DNA of 60,024 nt. It comes from a virus. The DNA is taken from IMG/VR virus record IMGVR_UViG_3300025940_000009, positions 1-60,024 of that record; one strand, given 5' to 3'. The translations under genes were made by a program, and so were the position numbers. Below are positions 31,579 through 38,972 of this stretch, in pieces; the first letter of the stretch is position 1; the number at the start of each line of letters is the position of its first letter. Below the pieces are notes generated by a model, which was given only the letters and a program-made list of their open reading frames with translations, was not told where the DNA came from and searched no databases.

Positions 31579-32337
31579 CTACTCGCAGCCGATGCCGTCC
31601 CGGTCCCGGTCGAGTTTGGTCGAGTAGCCCGGGTCTCCGATGTGGATCGGGGCCGCTCCGGCCGCTCGAACGGCGTCGCAGTTGGCGTAGGAGACACTGG
31701 GTGCAGGGGCCGGTGTCACAACAGGGGCCGGTGCAGCGGTAGGAGCCGGAGTGGGGACCGGACGGGGCGCTGCTGTGACGACAGGGGCCGGGGTGGTCGG
31801 CGGAGCGCACTCGTAGTTCGGAGTGGCCTCGTCCAGGGCCACGTAGTCGGCTTCCCTCGGATGTCCGCCATAGCCGTCGCGGCTGTCGTAGCGGGCGATG
31901 GCGTAGCCCTCACCGATCAGGTAGCGCCCGGCGTCCCCGGCTGATGTGTCGACATAGCGCAGGATGCGCCCGTAGCGGTCGACGTCGTCCCGTGCACCGC
32001 CTGTCACGACAACAGGCTGGTTGAGGACGAGTTCGGTCAGGCGGGCTGCTGCCACATCAGCGCCGCAGTCGCCCACCTCGGGGGTGTCGATGCCGATGAT
32101 GCGGACACGCTCTCCCGTTGAGAGGTCGACGGTGTCGCCGTCGATCACGTTGATGACGGTGACAGTGGCGACGGTGGGCACCGGGAGGGTGACGGATTCG
32201 GGCTTGGCCAGCGTTGTCGTCACCTCAGTCACGGGAGCCGCCGTTGTTGCAGGAACGGTTGTGTCAGATGTCACAGCCTCGCTGCTTTCACAGGCAGCCA
32301 GGGCTATGAGTGGGAGGAGCAGGAGCGCCTTGTTCAT
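31579..32337 (-). CDS. Secreted thermonuclease lipoprotein with excalibur domain
   Basis: 252 residues. Signal peptide with lipobox ALAAC (Cys16), a Thr/Val/Pro linker, then a staphylococcal-nuclease domain: IDGDTVDL, VRIIGIDTPE and DRYGRILRYV supply the calcium Asp residues and the catalytic Arg79, Glu87 and Arg124 equivalents. A Pro/Ala linker leads to an excalibur domain (DRDRDGIGCE). All active-site residues are present. It may degrade DNA at the cell surface, recycling nucleotides or blocking other phages. ATG six bases after the -10. Confidence 0.88.
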   Translation of the reverse strand: MNKALLLLPLIALAACESSEAVTSDTTVPATTAAPVTEVTTTLAKPESVTLPVPTVATVTVINVIDGDTVDLSTGERVRIIGIDTPEVGDCGADVAAARLTELVLNQPVVVTGGARDDVDRYGRILRYVDTSAGDAGRYLIGEGYAIARYDSRDGYGGHPREADYVALDEATPNYECAPPTTPAPVVTAAPRPVPTPAPTAAPAPVVTPAPAPSVSYANCDAVRAAGAAPIHIGDPGYSTKLDRDRDGIGCE

Positions 32338-32343
32338 CCTGAC

Positions 32344-32372
32344 AGTTTAGCAGGGTTCGGAACCCTTGTCAG
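32344..32372 (-). promoter_or_regulatory. Promoter with GGGTTCCGAACCC operator in spacer
   Basis: Minus strand CTGACA, 17-base spacer AGGGTTCCGAACCCTGC, TAAACT, six bases to the ATG. It overlaps the last codons of the upstream gene, whose C-terminal GSEPC is encoded by the operator. Confidence 0.8.
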
Positions 32373-32583
32373 ATCGACCCGGGCAGTAGGGCCACTCGCA
32401 CCTGTCGGTCTGGGTGCGGCAGCCGTCCCAGCGCCACCACTCGCAGCCGAGCACCGGCCCGATGAACCCGGCGCAGGAGCCGACGTAGTCGTAGCGGCCG
32501 TAGGTGAAGAGATGCGGGAGGTGAGGTCCTGTGAAGACGGGCGTGCCGTTGTGGCGGGAGGCGAGGCAGATCCGTTGTGCCAT
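32347..32583 (-). CDS. Cys/Trp-rich small protein
   Basis: 78 residues from ATG 32583, which overlaps the previous stop. The C-terminal half has six cysteines (SCAGFIGPVLGCEWWRWDGC, then C, C, C), suggesting metal or disulphides. No signal peptide. Unknown function. Confidence 0.55.
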   Translation of the reverse strand: MAQRICLASRHNGTPVFTGPHLPHLFTYGRYDYVGSCAGFIGPVLGCEWWRWDGCRTQTDRCEWPYCPGRSDKGSEPC

Positions 32584-33047
32584 CAGATCTTCCCGGTGCC
32601 GTAGCAGGTACGGCACTCGTGGGGCGAGCGGAACTGGTAGCCGTCAGGGGTGACGCCCTTGCCGTGACAGACCGGGCAGGTGTTGACATCACGCTCCAGC
32701 ACCTCGTTGAGGTTGCGGACGGCGGCTGCGGTCAGGTCGGTGTTCCAGGTGACGACCCGTGGTGTGTAGTCGGGATGCTCTGTACTGACGACAGGGCGGC
32801 GCTTGGGCTTGCCGCCGTCCTCCAGGTCGGCCGGTGTCATGTCAACAGACTCCAGGAGGTGCACCAGGCGGCGGTGGAGGGTCTCGACCATGCGCTCCTG
32901 GGCATTGCCATTGCCATCGGCCGGGACGAATGTTGACTTGGCAAGGCGCCGCTCCTCCTTGCGGAGACGGTTGCGGACCGTGCGGGCGATGGAGATCACC
33001 TCGGCCACGGTGAGGGTGACGGTGACCTCTTGATGGAGCGGCTTCAC
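32583..33047 (-). CDS. Protein with DnaJ-type CxxCxGxG zinc motif
   Basis: 154 residues from GTG 33047 with RBS TGGAGGCAGA. An N-terminal helical part (VAEVISIARTVRNRLRKEER) and a C-terminal CPVCHGKG ... CRTCYGTG, half of the DnaJ cysteine-rich domain. Probably a zinc-binding adaptor; chaperone activity is not implied since no J domain is present. Confidence 0.65.
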   Translation of the reverse strand: MKPLHQEVTVTLTVAEVISIARTVRNRLRKEERRLAKSTFVPADGNGNAQERMVETLHRRLVHLLESVDMTPADLEDGGKPKRRPVVSTEHPDYTPRVVTWNTDLTAAAVRNLNEVLERDVNTCPVCHGKGVTPDGYQFRSPHECRTCYGTGKI

Positions 33048-33214
33048 TCTGCCTCCAGGTGGACTTGGCCGTTCAGGATGCCGAACGACCAGCGGAGGAC
33101 ACGCCGCTCTTCCTCTTCGATGTCGTGCAGGCACTCCAGGAGGTTGTAGCCCTTGTAGTCACAACTGTGGCTGGTGGTGACCCGGCCGTCGTCTTGGACG
33201 TAGACGTAGATCAC
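33044..33214 (-). CDS. 56-residue hypothetical protein
   Basis: GTG 33214 after AAGGGGATCAA; overlaps both neighbours by four bases. IYVYVQDDGRVTTSHSCDY then a helix LLECLHDIEEEERRVL. Unknown function. Confidence 0.5.
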   Translation of the reverse strand: MIYVYVQDDGRVTTSHSCDYKGYNLLECLHDIEEEERRVLRWSFGILNGQVHLEAE

Positions 33215-33414
33215 TTGATCCCCTTGTTGGCTTCGTTGGCAGCGCGCCAGATGGTCATGGCCTTGCGGACATCGAGAGGAGGAGTACCAGGTGCGGGAGT
33301 GGGCACGGGATGGCAGGGGCAGGCGCACCACCAGTGCCAGCCTGTTGCCGTCAGCAGGGTGCCGTCGCAACGCTCGTGCTCGCCCCGCTCGCAGTGGCCG
33401 GTTGCGTCAGTCAT
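33211..33414 (-). CDS. 67-residue Cys/His-rich protein
   Basis: MTDATGHCERGEHERCDG then WHWWCACPCHPVP: two metal-ligand clusters in the first 35 residues. C-terminal helix. In an overlapping leftward operon. Confidence 0.55.
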   Translation of the reverse strand: MTDATGHCERGEHERCDGTLLTATGWHWWCACPCHPVPTPAPGTPPLDVRKAMTIWRAANEANKGIK

Positions 33415-33562
33415 CTTCCACCAGTTCCATCTCGACGTCGTCAAGATAGACGTTGGACTGCATGAAGGCCTTCCAGTAGCCCTCGGTGAGGGGACCGTTG
33501 GGGCCGGGGTCGTAGTCGTGGTCCTCGATGTCCATGTAGCCGGTGACACGGATGCGCTTCAC
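33407..33562 (-). CDS. 51-residue acidic protein
   Basis: GTG 33562; KRIRVTGYMDIEDHDYDPG then a helix WKAFMQSNVYLDDVEMELVEDD. Overlaps the next gene by eight bases and the previous by four. Unknown function. Confidence 0.5.
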   Translation of the reverse strand: MKRIRVTGYMDIEDHDYDPGPNGPLTEGYWKAFMQSNVYLDDVEMELVEDD

Positions 33563-33894
33563 GACTCCACCTTGAAGAAGGCGAGGACGAGGGTGGCCAG
33601 CACCTGACCGCCGATGTAGTTGTCATCACCGTCGTACTGGATGACCGTGCGGGCCTCGCTGATGAGATCATCAGCGGTGACCTGGTGAGGCTTCTGGCGC
33701 CGCTCGGCCTGGCAGTCCCGGCACTCGGTGCCGCGGTGCCAGCGGTGGTCGGTGGGGTCCTGGGAGTGCCCTCCAGCGTTGGTGACGGTGGGGAAGGCCT
33801 GCACGTTCTTGGACTTGCGGCAGGTCCGGCAGACCATGGTGGTCGTGTCGAGATCGAGGTGCTCGTTGAGGTGCAGGACGTACGCTCCAGGCAT
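33559..33894 (-). CDS. Zinc-finger protein, leaderless start
   Basis: 111 residues. CRTCRKSKNVQAF (22-34) and GTECRDCQAERRQ (about 56-68) form a four-cysteine site with intervening His, like HNH-type zinc scaffolds but without the nuclease motif. First gene of a six-gene overlapping operon. Confidence 0.6.
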   Translation of the reverse strand: MPGAYVLHLNEHLDLDTTTMVCRTCRKSKNVQAFPTVTNAGGHSQDPTDHRWHRGTECRDCQAERRQKPHQVTADDLISEARTVIQYDGDDNYIGGQVLATLVLAFFKVES

Positions 33895-33901
33895 GGCGAC
33901 A

Positions 33902-33930
33902 AGTGTAGCAGGGTTCGGAACAACAAGAAA
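33902..33930 (-). promoter_or_regulatory. Promoter with partial operator in spacer
   Basis: Minus strand TTTCTT, 17-base spacer GTTGTTCCGAACCCTGC, TACACT, seven bases to the ATG. The palindrome keeps the GTTCCGAAC core. The -35 lies in the T-rich tail of the terminator next to it. Confidence 0.7.
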
Positions 33931-33948
33931 GCCGCCCGAAGGGCGGCT
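33930..33948 (-). terminator. Intrinsic terminator of the 34 kb operon
   Basis: Arms AGCCGCCC and GGGCGGCT, three-base loop; on the minus strand it is followed by TTTCTTGTTG, a usable U tract. It ends the operon of the secreted protein and directly abuts the next promoter. Confidence 0.8.
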
Positions 33949-33970
33949 CCTTGCCTCCTGGTTGTTGCCA

Positions 33971-34177
33971 CTACTCCCAGGAGAGTTCCCGGCCGACGAT
34001 CCGAGGCATGCCCTCGGGGTTGGCGACCCCCAGTTCGGTCAGGAGCCGGTTGAGGGCGTTGATGGTCTCCAGGATGATCGCTCGGGCCTCGCCGTCTTCC
34101 GTGCTGACGTAGTCGTCCCGCAGGAGGACGGCGCCTGCCAGCGCAGCGTGGAGGTCCTTGGTAATGGAAGTGTCCAT
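33971..34177 (-). CDS. 68-residue helical protein
   Basis: ATG 34177 overlaps the previous stop (GTG 34180 possible). HAALAGAVLLRDDYVSTEDGEARAI and ILETINALNRLLTELG suggest a helical hairpin. Co-transcribed with the secreted protein upstream. Confidence 0.5.
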   Translation of the reverse strand: MDTSITKDLHAALAGAVLLRDDYVSTEDGEARAIILETINALNRLLTELGVANPEGMPRIVGRELSWE

Positions 34178-34620
34178 CACGGGATCCAGACTTGTGATGA
34201 CGGTTGCACGTTGCTATAGGCCTTCCAGGTATGCCCGACGACGGTCACGGCGTAGGAGCAGTCCCAGAACCCGCCGATCGAGACGCTCTGCCCGGAGTAG
34301 GAGACGTAGCGGCTGGTCCGGTAGTGGCCTACCAGGGCCATGTTCGAGGCCGAGTAGATGTGTGCTTCCAGCCACACCGTCGAGCCTGCTGGGTAGTTCA
34401 TGCCGATGACACGCCAGTCGATGTCGCCCTCGGAGTTGATGAGACGGGCGCCGGTCTGCGTGCAGACCTGGCGGGATGATGTCAGCCACCCACAGCGGGT
34501 GTTGTTGACCCACACACCAATGGATGCCTTCGGCATCGCTCCCACGGTGGACGCTTGGCTCGGTGCTGCCATGAACAACACCGCCAAGGACGCGGCAAGG
34601 ACGAATAGGACTTTCCTCAA
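34177..34620 (-). CDS. Secreted protein of unknown function
   Basis: 147 residues from a TTG start with RBS GGGAGGGG. Signal peptide MRKVLFVLAASLAVLFMAAPSQA with an Ala cleavage site, then a beta-rich domain with an even number of cysteines (RCGW, VCTQ, DCSY). Expression from a phage early-type block suggests modification of the cell surface or superinfection control; this is inference. Confidence 0.65.
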   Translation of the reverse strand: MRKVLFVLAASLAVLFMAAPSQASTVGAMPKASIGVWVNNTRCGWLTSSRQVCTQTGARLINSEGDIDWRVIGMNYPAGSTVWLEAHIYSASNMALVGHYRTSRYVSYSGQSVSIGGFWDCSYAVTVVGHTWKAYSNVQPSSQVWIP

Positions 34621-34653
34621 TGGACCCCTCCCCGTTCAGGCTTCGGTACCCGA

Positions 34654-34683
34654 AGACTAGAGGGACGGAGAGTGGTCTGTCAA
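34654..34683 (-). promoter_or_regulatory. Promoter of secreted-protein gene
   Basis: Minus strand TTGACA (consensus), 18-base spacer GACCACTCTCCGTCCCTC, TAGTCT. Leader of about 27 bases with an RBS. TTCGGGTACCGAA lies in the leader. No GTTCCGAAC operator. Confidence 0.75.
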
Positions 34684-34701
34684 CTACGGTACCGTTTCAT
34701 A

Positions 34702-35064
34702 TCAGCCACGGCAGGCCTCTCGCTGGTTATCGACGTGGACCCAATGGGGGATGTCAGTGGTCTTGATGTCAGGGACATAGGCGACGGTACGGCCACAGTG
34801 AGCGCAGAGGGAGAGCCCGGAGGAGTTGCGCTCCGTCGGTGTGGCGATGTTCTGGATCTCTAGCACGGTGCGGGGCTGGTCCCAGAAGTTGAATGGATTG
34901 TAGTCAGCATCAGTAGGTGACCCGATGACCAGGATGCCAAGAGGTTCCAGGGCCTCGGCTAGGGCGGCGATGCGGTCCTCCCACTCGTCTGGTTCCACAT
35001 CAAGGAAACCACGGAGTTCGACCTGCTGCGGCGGGTCGCTGCGGAGGGTGATGCGCCACCTCAT
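34702..35064 (-). CDS. Hypothetical protein with C-terminal zinc motif
   Basis: 120 residues from ATG 35064 overlapping the previous stop. MRWRITLRSDPPQQVELRGF, a helix ALAEALEPLGILVIG, then LCAHCGRTV and HVDNQREAC as a C-C-H-C site. Ends a leftward operon. Confidence 0.55.
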   Translation of the reverse strand: MRWRITLRSDPPQQVELRGFLDVEPDEWEDRIAALAEALEPLGILVIGSPTDADYNPFNFWDQPRTVLEIQNIATPTERNSSGLSLCAHCGRTVAYVPDIKTTDIPHWVHVDNQREACRG

Positions 35065-35405
35065 CAGTGCACCTGTCCCGGGAACCACTCACGCTGGATC
35101 TTCCAGCCCACGCTGATCAACTTCTTCCGCTCGGTGCCCGCGGGCATCAGCGAGGGGAACTTCTTGGTGTCGAACTTCTCGGCGTAGGAGTAGTTGGTCG
35201 TCCCCAGGACGTGGTAGCCCCACTTGCTGCCCACGTGGTCGTAGGGCAGGTAGCACAGGTCTTCCGGGCACAGCGGGTTGACGAAGGTGCACAGTGGTTC
35301 CGGAAACGGAGGCATTTGGTACGCCGCGGTGACGCCGTGCTCGGCCATGTGGTTCTCGACCAGGCGCTCGATCGAGCGCTGGATCCTGTTCTGGTCCTTG
35401 CTCAC
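35064..35405 (-). CDS. Hypothetical protein
   Basis: 113 residues from GTG 35405. An N-terminal helix (NRIQRSIERLVENHMAEHG), then a Cys-containing part PLCTFVNPLCPEDLCYL and a basic end. GTGA overlap with its neighbour. Confidence 0.5.
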   Translation of the reverse strand: MSKDQNRIQRSIERLVENHMAEHGVTAAYQMPPFPEPLCTFVNPLCPEDLCYLPYDHVGSKWGYHVLGTTNYSYAEKFDTKKFPSLMPAGTERKKLISVGWKIQREWFPGQVH

Positions 35406-35626
35406 AGGTTGACCGGCTTTCCTCGGTGGGTGACGAAGTAGGTGGTGAGGGCGCCCAGGAACAACCCGGCCAGGAAGGCGGCGAATCCGAGGGGCACCAG
35501 ACGGAGATCATGGCTGGTAGCAGCAACAAGAACAACGCCAGCAGCCAGAATGTTGATAGATACAACAATGCCGATGCCGAGAATGATGGCCAAGGCACCG
35601 CGCCAGTCAGTGGGCCAGAAACTCAT
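35402..35626 (-). CDS. Two-span membrane protein
   Basis: 74 residues. Spans at about 10-35 (LAIILGIGIVVSINILAAGVV) and 45-65 (LGFAAFLAGLFLGALTTYFV), short ends. Holin-like size but far from the endolysin. Overlaps both neighbours. Confidence 0.6.
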   Translation of the reverse strand: MSFWPTDWRGALAIILGIGIVVSINILAAGVVLVAATSHDLRLVPLGFAAFLAGLFLGALTTYFVTHRGKPVNL

Positions 35627-35817
35627 GATGTCACCAGCAGATCGAGCACGACGTCGAGGCTGAAGCGGTGGACCGCACCGGGCAGCCGGACTTGGAGCCC
35701 GGGATCCATGTCGAGCATTGTGCTGTCGCTGATCCAGCGGACCGACTCCACGTGGTCGAAGGTCTGGGTGAACGGTTCGGGATGCTCCGGTGTTGAGACG
35801 ACCAGGGTGACGTTCAT
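35623..35817 (-). CDS. 64-residue hypothetical protein
   Basis: ATG 35817 overlapping the previous stop. Beta-rich (VTLVVSTPEHPEPFTQTF) with a helical end. Unknown function. Confidence 0.5.
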   Translation of the reverse strand: MNVTLVVSTPEHPEPFTQTFDHVESVRWISDSTMLDMDPGLQVRLPGAVHRFSLDVVLDLLVTS

Positions 35818-36332
35818 CGCTGGGGTTCCCAGGGCCATGCGGGCTCGGTGGCGCCGTACTTGGCCTTCAGGCGCTCGTACTCGGCCCGCTCCTTCATCTC
35901 CTCGGTCGCCTTGCGCTGGCGCTTGTCCTCGGCCTCCTGGCGCTTCATCTCGGCCTGGACTGCCTTGTGCTTCTCTTCTGCTTCCGCTACCAGCACATCG
36001 GTCCGGGCCTTGTAGGCCTCGGGATCGAACGGCCACTCCTCGTAGCCGACCCACATCTCCCACGAGTCACGCTCGTAGTCCTCGACGCTCCAGTAGACGC
36101 CGTCCCCGCTGATGACCACCTCGGGCTCGCAGAAGTCGTTCCTGCCGCGGGTCTTCGGGAACCTTTCGGAGAGGTTGGCGGGCTTCCCGTACAGGGCGAG
36201 GTGGGTCCGAGCATGGCGGTCGTTGTACGCAGCGGCGATGTCACTGATCAGCGTTGGGTCGAGTAGGTGCTGCTCGATCTGCTGGCGGGCGTCGTAGAAG
36301 TGCTTCAGTTCGAGCACGGTGGGGAGCGGCAT
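35814..36332 (-). CDS. Coiled-coil protein, leaderless start
   Basis: 172 residues. The N-terminal half is globular (VLELKHFYDARQQIEQHL ... VYWSVEDYERDSWEMW); residues 115-165 form a long charged coiled coil (AEAEEKHKAVQAEMKRQEAE). First gene of the 35 kb leftward operon. Unknown function. Confidence 0.6.
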   Translation of the reverse strand: MPLPTVLELKHFYDARQQIEQHLLDPTLISDIAAAYNDRHARTHLALYGKPANLSERFPKTRGRNDFCEPEVVISGDGVYWSVEDYERDSWEMWVGYEEWPFDPEAYKARTDVLVAEAEEKHKAVQAEMKRQEAEDKRQRKATEEMKERAEYERLKAKYGATEPAWPWEPQR

Positions 36333-36339
36333 GCCCGGA

Positions 36340-36368
36340 AGTGTAGCAGGGTTCCGAACCCTTGTCAT
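36340..36368 (-). promoter_or_regulatory. Promoter with GGGTTCCGAACCC-type operator in spacer
   Basis: Minus strand ATGACA, 17-base spacer AGGGTTCGGAACCCTGC, TACACT, seven bases to the ATG. Same arrangement as at 32344. Confidence 0.8.
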
Positions 36369-36374
36369 CTCACG

Positions 36375-36455
36375 TCAACGGAACGTCCAGAGGAGGATCA
36401 GCATTGTTGCTATTATCAATGCCATGGTGCCCATCAGCCGACCATACCCAGCCAT
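36375..36455 (-). CDS. Tiny membrane peptide, 26 residues
   Basis: ATG after TTGAGGGCCTGAT. MAGYGRLMGT then a hydrophobic MALIIATMLILLW and a basic end. Similar in size and design to the peptide at 9261. Foldbacks GTGAG/CTCAC and GCGGT/ACCGC lie between it and the next gene. Confidence 0.5.
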   Translation of the reverse strand: MAGYGRLMGTMALIIATMLILLWTFR

Positions 36456-36529
36456 ATCAGGCCCTCAAACCGCCACGCTGTGTGAGCGGTCTCACGCCGC
36501 GGTGAAACCGCTTTATCCACATTTGTAGT

Positions 36530-36541
36530 CATTGACATTGA
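36530..36541. repeat. CATTGACATTGA motif
   Basis: Exact copy four bases beyond the stop of the leftward 44-residue gene, in the same 20-base context as the copy at 9340. Confidence 0.7.
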
Positions 36542-36545
36542 CGTG

Positions 36546-36680
36546 CTACGGGGTGATCCCCTTGCACGGGTGGCACCATGGCTTCGGGTTGCGGGTGGCG
36601 CTGGCGCCCTCGGCAGTACCGACGACGCAGGCGGCAGTCAGGGCCAGGATGCTGAGTGCAGCACACAGACGCTTCTTCAT
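36546..36680 (-). CDS. 44-residue secreted peptide with CxxC
   Basis: ATG 36680 with RBS AGGAGACCTC (an in-frame ATG eight codons upstream is less well placed). Signal peptide MKKRLCAALSILALTAACVV, a likely AxA site at GASA, and a mature end of about 18 residues containing WCHPCKG. A lipobox-like TAAC is also present. Possibly exported redox or metal-binding peptide. Confidence 0.55.
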   Translation of the reverse strand: MKKRLCAALSILALTAACVVGTAEGASATRNPKPWCHPCKGITP

Positions 36681-36809
36681 GAGGTCTCCTATCGGGTTGG
36701 GCATTCCGGGTGTACCGGAGAGCGGTCGGCTTGCGGCTGTCGTTCCCCACAGCGGTAGGGCGGTTGCGATCCGCCTCTCCGACTACGGGCCGATCGTCTC
36801 CCCCGGAGG

Positions 36810-36962
36810 TCATGGCTGCGCCGCCAGTAGGTCACACAGTTCATCCATCAGGTCCCTCGCCTTGTTGCGTACAGCAGCGTCCAGTTCGTGCCACTCGGTG
36901 AGGCCATCCCACGACAGTCGGATCTCGGCCTTGTGGGTAGCGCGCCGGATCTCGTTCCTCAC
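36810..36962 (-). CDS. 50-residue hypothetical protein
   Basis: GTG 36962 overlaps the stop of the upstream gene. RNEIRRATHKAEIRLSWDG, then a helix LDAAVRNKARDLMDELCDLL. The 129 bases downstream to 36681 have no gene apart from the leader of the secreted peptide. Confidence 0.5.
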   Translation of the reverse strand: MRNEIRRATHKAEIRLSWDGLTEWHELDAAVRNKARDLMDELCDLLAAQP

Positions 36963-37240
36963 AGGATCTCCCCCAAGATGTCGGGCAGCCGCTTCTCCCA
37001 GCCGTCTGTCATCTCGATGATGTGCTTTGCCACTCGCACGAGGTTGTCGGATACAACAGTGCCGGGGGTCACGCAGAGGATGATCGGCTTGTCGAGCAGT
37101 AGGGAGGCTCCCAACTCGACGGCCAACTTCACGTCGACCTTGCCGGTGTAGATGCCGATGACCATCTTGGAGTCTGACATCGGCTTGACGACCTGCTCCT
37201 CGACCCACTTCGCGAAGGCCTCGTCATCCTTCTTGCTCAT
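36959..37240 (-). CDS. TIR / deoxyribosyltransferase-like protein
   Basis: 93 residues. SDSKMVIGIYTGKVDVKLAVELGASLLLDKPIIL as alternating strands and helices, then VTPGTVVSDNLVRVA, resembles the small Rossmann-like families that include nucleoside 2-deoxyribosyltransferases and TIR-like proteins (ELGAALLLDKPI pattern). The catalytic residues of those enzymes are not all evident. Could bind nucleotides; role uncertain. Confidence 0.5.
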   Translation of the reverse strand: MSKKDDEAFAKWVEEQVVKPMSDSKMVIGIYTGKVDVKLAVELGASLLLDKPIILCVTPGTVVSDNLVRVAKHIIEMTDGWEKRLPDILGEIL

Positions 37241-37443
37241 GACGACAAGCCGATCTGCTTGGCGCGCAGGATCGTCATGACTGCTTCACCGATGGCGTTG
37301 GCCTGCTCGGCGTCGAAGATCCCGGCCCGCTCGGGATGCTCCCAGCACATCGAAGCGGCACCGAGCGCCTCGTAGATCAACTCGTGCAGTGGTGTGTCAA
37401 CAGTCCACTCCGAGTAGGGGGCGGTGGGAATCACGGGCGGCAT
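37237..37443 (-). CDS. 68-residue hypothetical protein
   Basis: ATG 37443 within the previous TAA (TAATG). Helical (LHELIYEALGAASMCWEH, ANAIGEAVMTILRAKQ). Overlaps the next gene by four bases. Unknown function. Confidence 0.5.
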   Translation of the reverse strand: MPPVIPTAPYSEWTVDTPLHELIYEALGAASMCWEHPERAGIFDAEQANAIGEAVMTILRAKQIGLSS

Positions 37444-37700
37444 TACTGGGCTTCTCTCTTCTCGACCCATGCTGTGAGGGTGTCAACAAGACGCTGAGCG
37501 GTCTCGGCATCTTTGGAGTAGGCGAAGAAGCAGGACTCCTCGCAGTCGAACTCTACGTCGGGGAACTGCGACTTGAACGTGTCTTGCGCCTCGTAGTTTG
37601 CATCGTCACTGAAGCCAGAGCCGGGCTTCCGCAGATCGCTGGAGACTGTCCAGTGATCGAAGTCGTCGTCGGGTGGGTCGATGCCCAGGATGGCTCGCAT
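37443..37700 (-). CDS. 85-residue hypothetical protein
   Basis: ATG 37700 preceded by AAAGAG. MRAILGIDPPDDDFDHWTV, then CEESCFFAYSKDAETAQRLVDTL in a ferredoxin-like order. It lies in a 38.9-36.8 kb leftward operon of small genes. Confidence 0.5.
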   Translation of the reverse strand: MRAILGIDPPDDDFDHWTVSSDLRKPGSGFSDDANYEAQDTFKSQFPDVEFDCEESCFFAYSKDAETAQRLVDTLTAWVEKREAQ

Positions 37701-37720
37701 CTCTTTATGATACCGTACCT

Positions 37721-38062
37721 TTACTCGGATTCCAACTCGGCGCCAGGGTATCGGCCTTCCAGGGCAGCCAGCAGGCGGCAGCGATCCTGGGCGCTCAGGT
37801 GCTCCCACGGCACGTACTCCTCTACGTCCTCGGGAAAGGTGATCATGAGTTGCTTGTAGCAATGGGCAGCCAGGCACCGGTCACCGTGCTCTGTCAACAG
37901 AACACGGTGTGACACGTGGCCCTTGGTGCAGCGGAAGTACGGTCCGGGCTCCTCGAACCAGCGGTCCGGGTAGCCCAGGAAGAAGGCGCCGCCGCACAGC
38001 ATCTCGATGAAGGATGCCTGGCGCTGGCGTGTAACCAGAGCGGCGTACTCATGTGTGATCAT
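37721..38062 (-). CDS. Hypothetical Cys/His-containing protein
   Basis: 113 residues. N-terminal helix, then FRCTKGHVSHRVL, GDRCLAAHCY giving C-H-C-C zinc-type ligands. Overlaps the upstream gene by 14 bases. Unknown function. Confidence 0.5.
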   Translation of the reverse strand: MITHEYAALVTRQRQASFIEMLCGGAFFLGYPDRWFEEPGPYFRCTKGHVSHRVLLTEHGDRCLAAHCYKQLMITFPEDVEEYVPWEHLSAQDRCRLLAALEGRYPGAELESE

Positions 38063-38498
38063 CGTGCGCCTTCCGGATCTCGGCCAGCATGACGTCCTTC
38101 TCGTCCAGGAACTTGTTGTAGTCGATATCGAAGTACACAGCGATCAACTTGGCCAGGCCAGTCTCGCCCAAGGCTTTCCACTCCGACCCGCTCCAATGGC
38201 AGATGGAGTGTGTGTCACTGTCATCAAGGAACGAGACGAACGAGACGATGGCCTCGTGCTCGTCCCGATGGCGGGCGATCTTGGCGTGCTCGGGGTAGGT
38301 CCCGGCCTCGTTTCGCAATGCCACGGTGATCTCGTGTGCCTTCGCCCCGTAGTTGGCGATGTTGAACAACTCCTCGTCGGTGAGGGAGATGAACATCTCC
38401 GGCGAGAGCCGGGAGCGCCGGATCAAGGCCATGTAGCGGTTCGCCATGTTCTCCTTCACCCCGACGATCCGCTGGATGCTGGCACTGTTGATGGTCAC
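38049..38498 (-). CDS. Hypothetical helical protein, HTH-like N-terminus
   Basis: 149 residues from GTG 38498 with RBS AAGGAGCC. INSASIQRIVGVKENMANRY looks like a short DNA-binding helix pair; LTDEELFNIANYGAKAHEI and a C-terminal helical part follow. Overlaps both neighbours. Confidence 0.5.
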   Translation of the reverse strand: MTINSASIQRIVGVKENMANRYMALIRRSRLSPEMFISLTDEELFNIANYGAKAHEITVALRNEAGTYPEHAKIARHRDEHEAIVSFVSFLDDSDTHSICHWSGSEWKALGETGLAKLIAVYFDIDYNKFLDEKDVMLAEIRKAHDDHT

Positions 38499-38914
38499 AC
38501 CGGCTCCTTGTCGAGGTAGGTGAAGTACGGCATTCCGCCGGGAGCGACGTCCCACAGTTCGCGGGGTAGGGGGTACTCTCCGAGACCCAGCCCGATGGCC
38601 ATCGTGATCAGTTGTTCACACGCTAAGTGTAAGCCGGTCCACTGGGTGCCGTTGCGGTCCTCGCAGAGGTTGAGGAACGACCACCCGCCTCCGCTGCTGG
38701 CTCGGAACTTCACGGGAAGGTCATCGAGCCAGCCCTTGACCTCGGCCCGGTGAGACTCCAGGCGCTGCGGGTGGAAGCCGAAGGTGTGCATCACGCCCTG
38801 CACGATGACGGCATCCTCGGGCGACTTCTTGTCGACCGACACTTCCTCGGGCTGGTACAGGCAGTCGTGGAACACGTGGTCCACGGCGATTTGGTCGATC
38901 AGTGGTGCAGGCAT
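38495..38914 (-). CDS. Hypothetical protein
   Basis: 139 residues. An acidic N-terminus, VMHTFGFHPQRLESHRAEVK, GGGWSFLNLCEDRNG and GLGLGEYPLPRELWDVAPGG. The GGGWSFLN ... DRNG ... W-G phrase looks conserved, as in phage proteins of unknown function. First gene of its operon; TAGGGT nine bases before the ATG is a weak -10. Confidence 0.5.
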   Translation of the reverse strand: MPAPLIDQIAVDHVFHDCLYQPEEVSVDKKSPEDAVIVQGVMHTFGFHPQRLESHRAEVKGWLDDLPVKFRASSGGGWSFLNLCEDRNGTQWTGLHLACEQLITMAIGLGLGEYPLPRELWDVAPGGMPYFTYLDKEPV

Positions 38915-38972
38915 GGGAACGGTACCCTAACAGGTTCTCGACCAAGGTGCTACCAGGACGTACGCTGGTGCG

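Noticed and set aside
30614-31742. Several frames of 60-174 codons in the 31 kb junction.
   Set aside because: No ribosome sites, odd composition, and they run through perfect hairpins and repeats.
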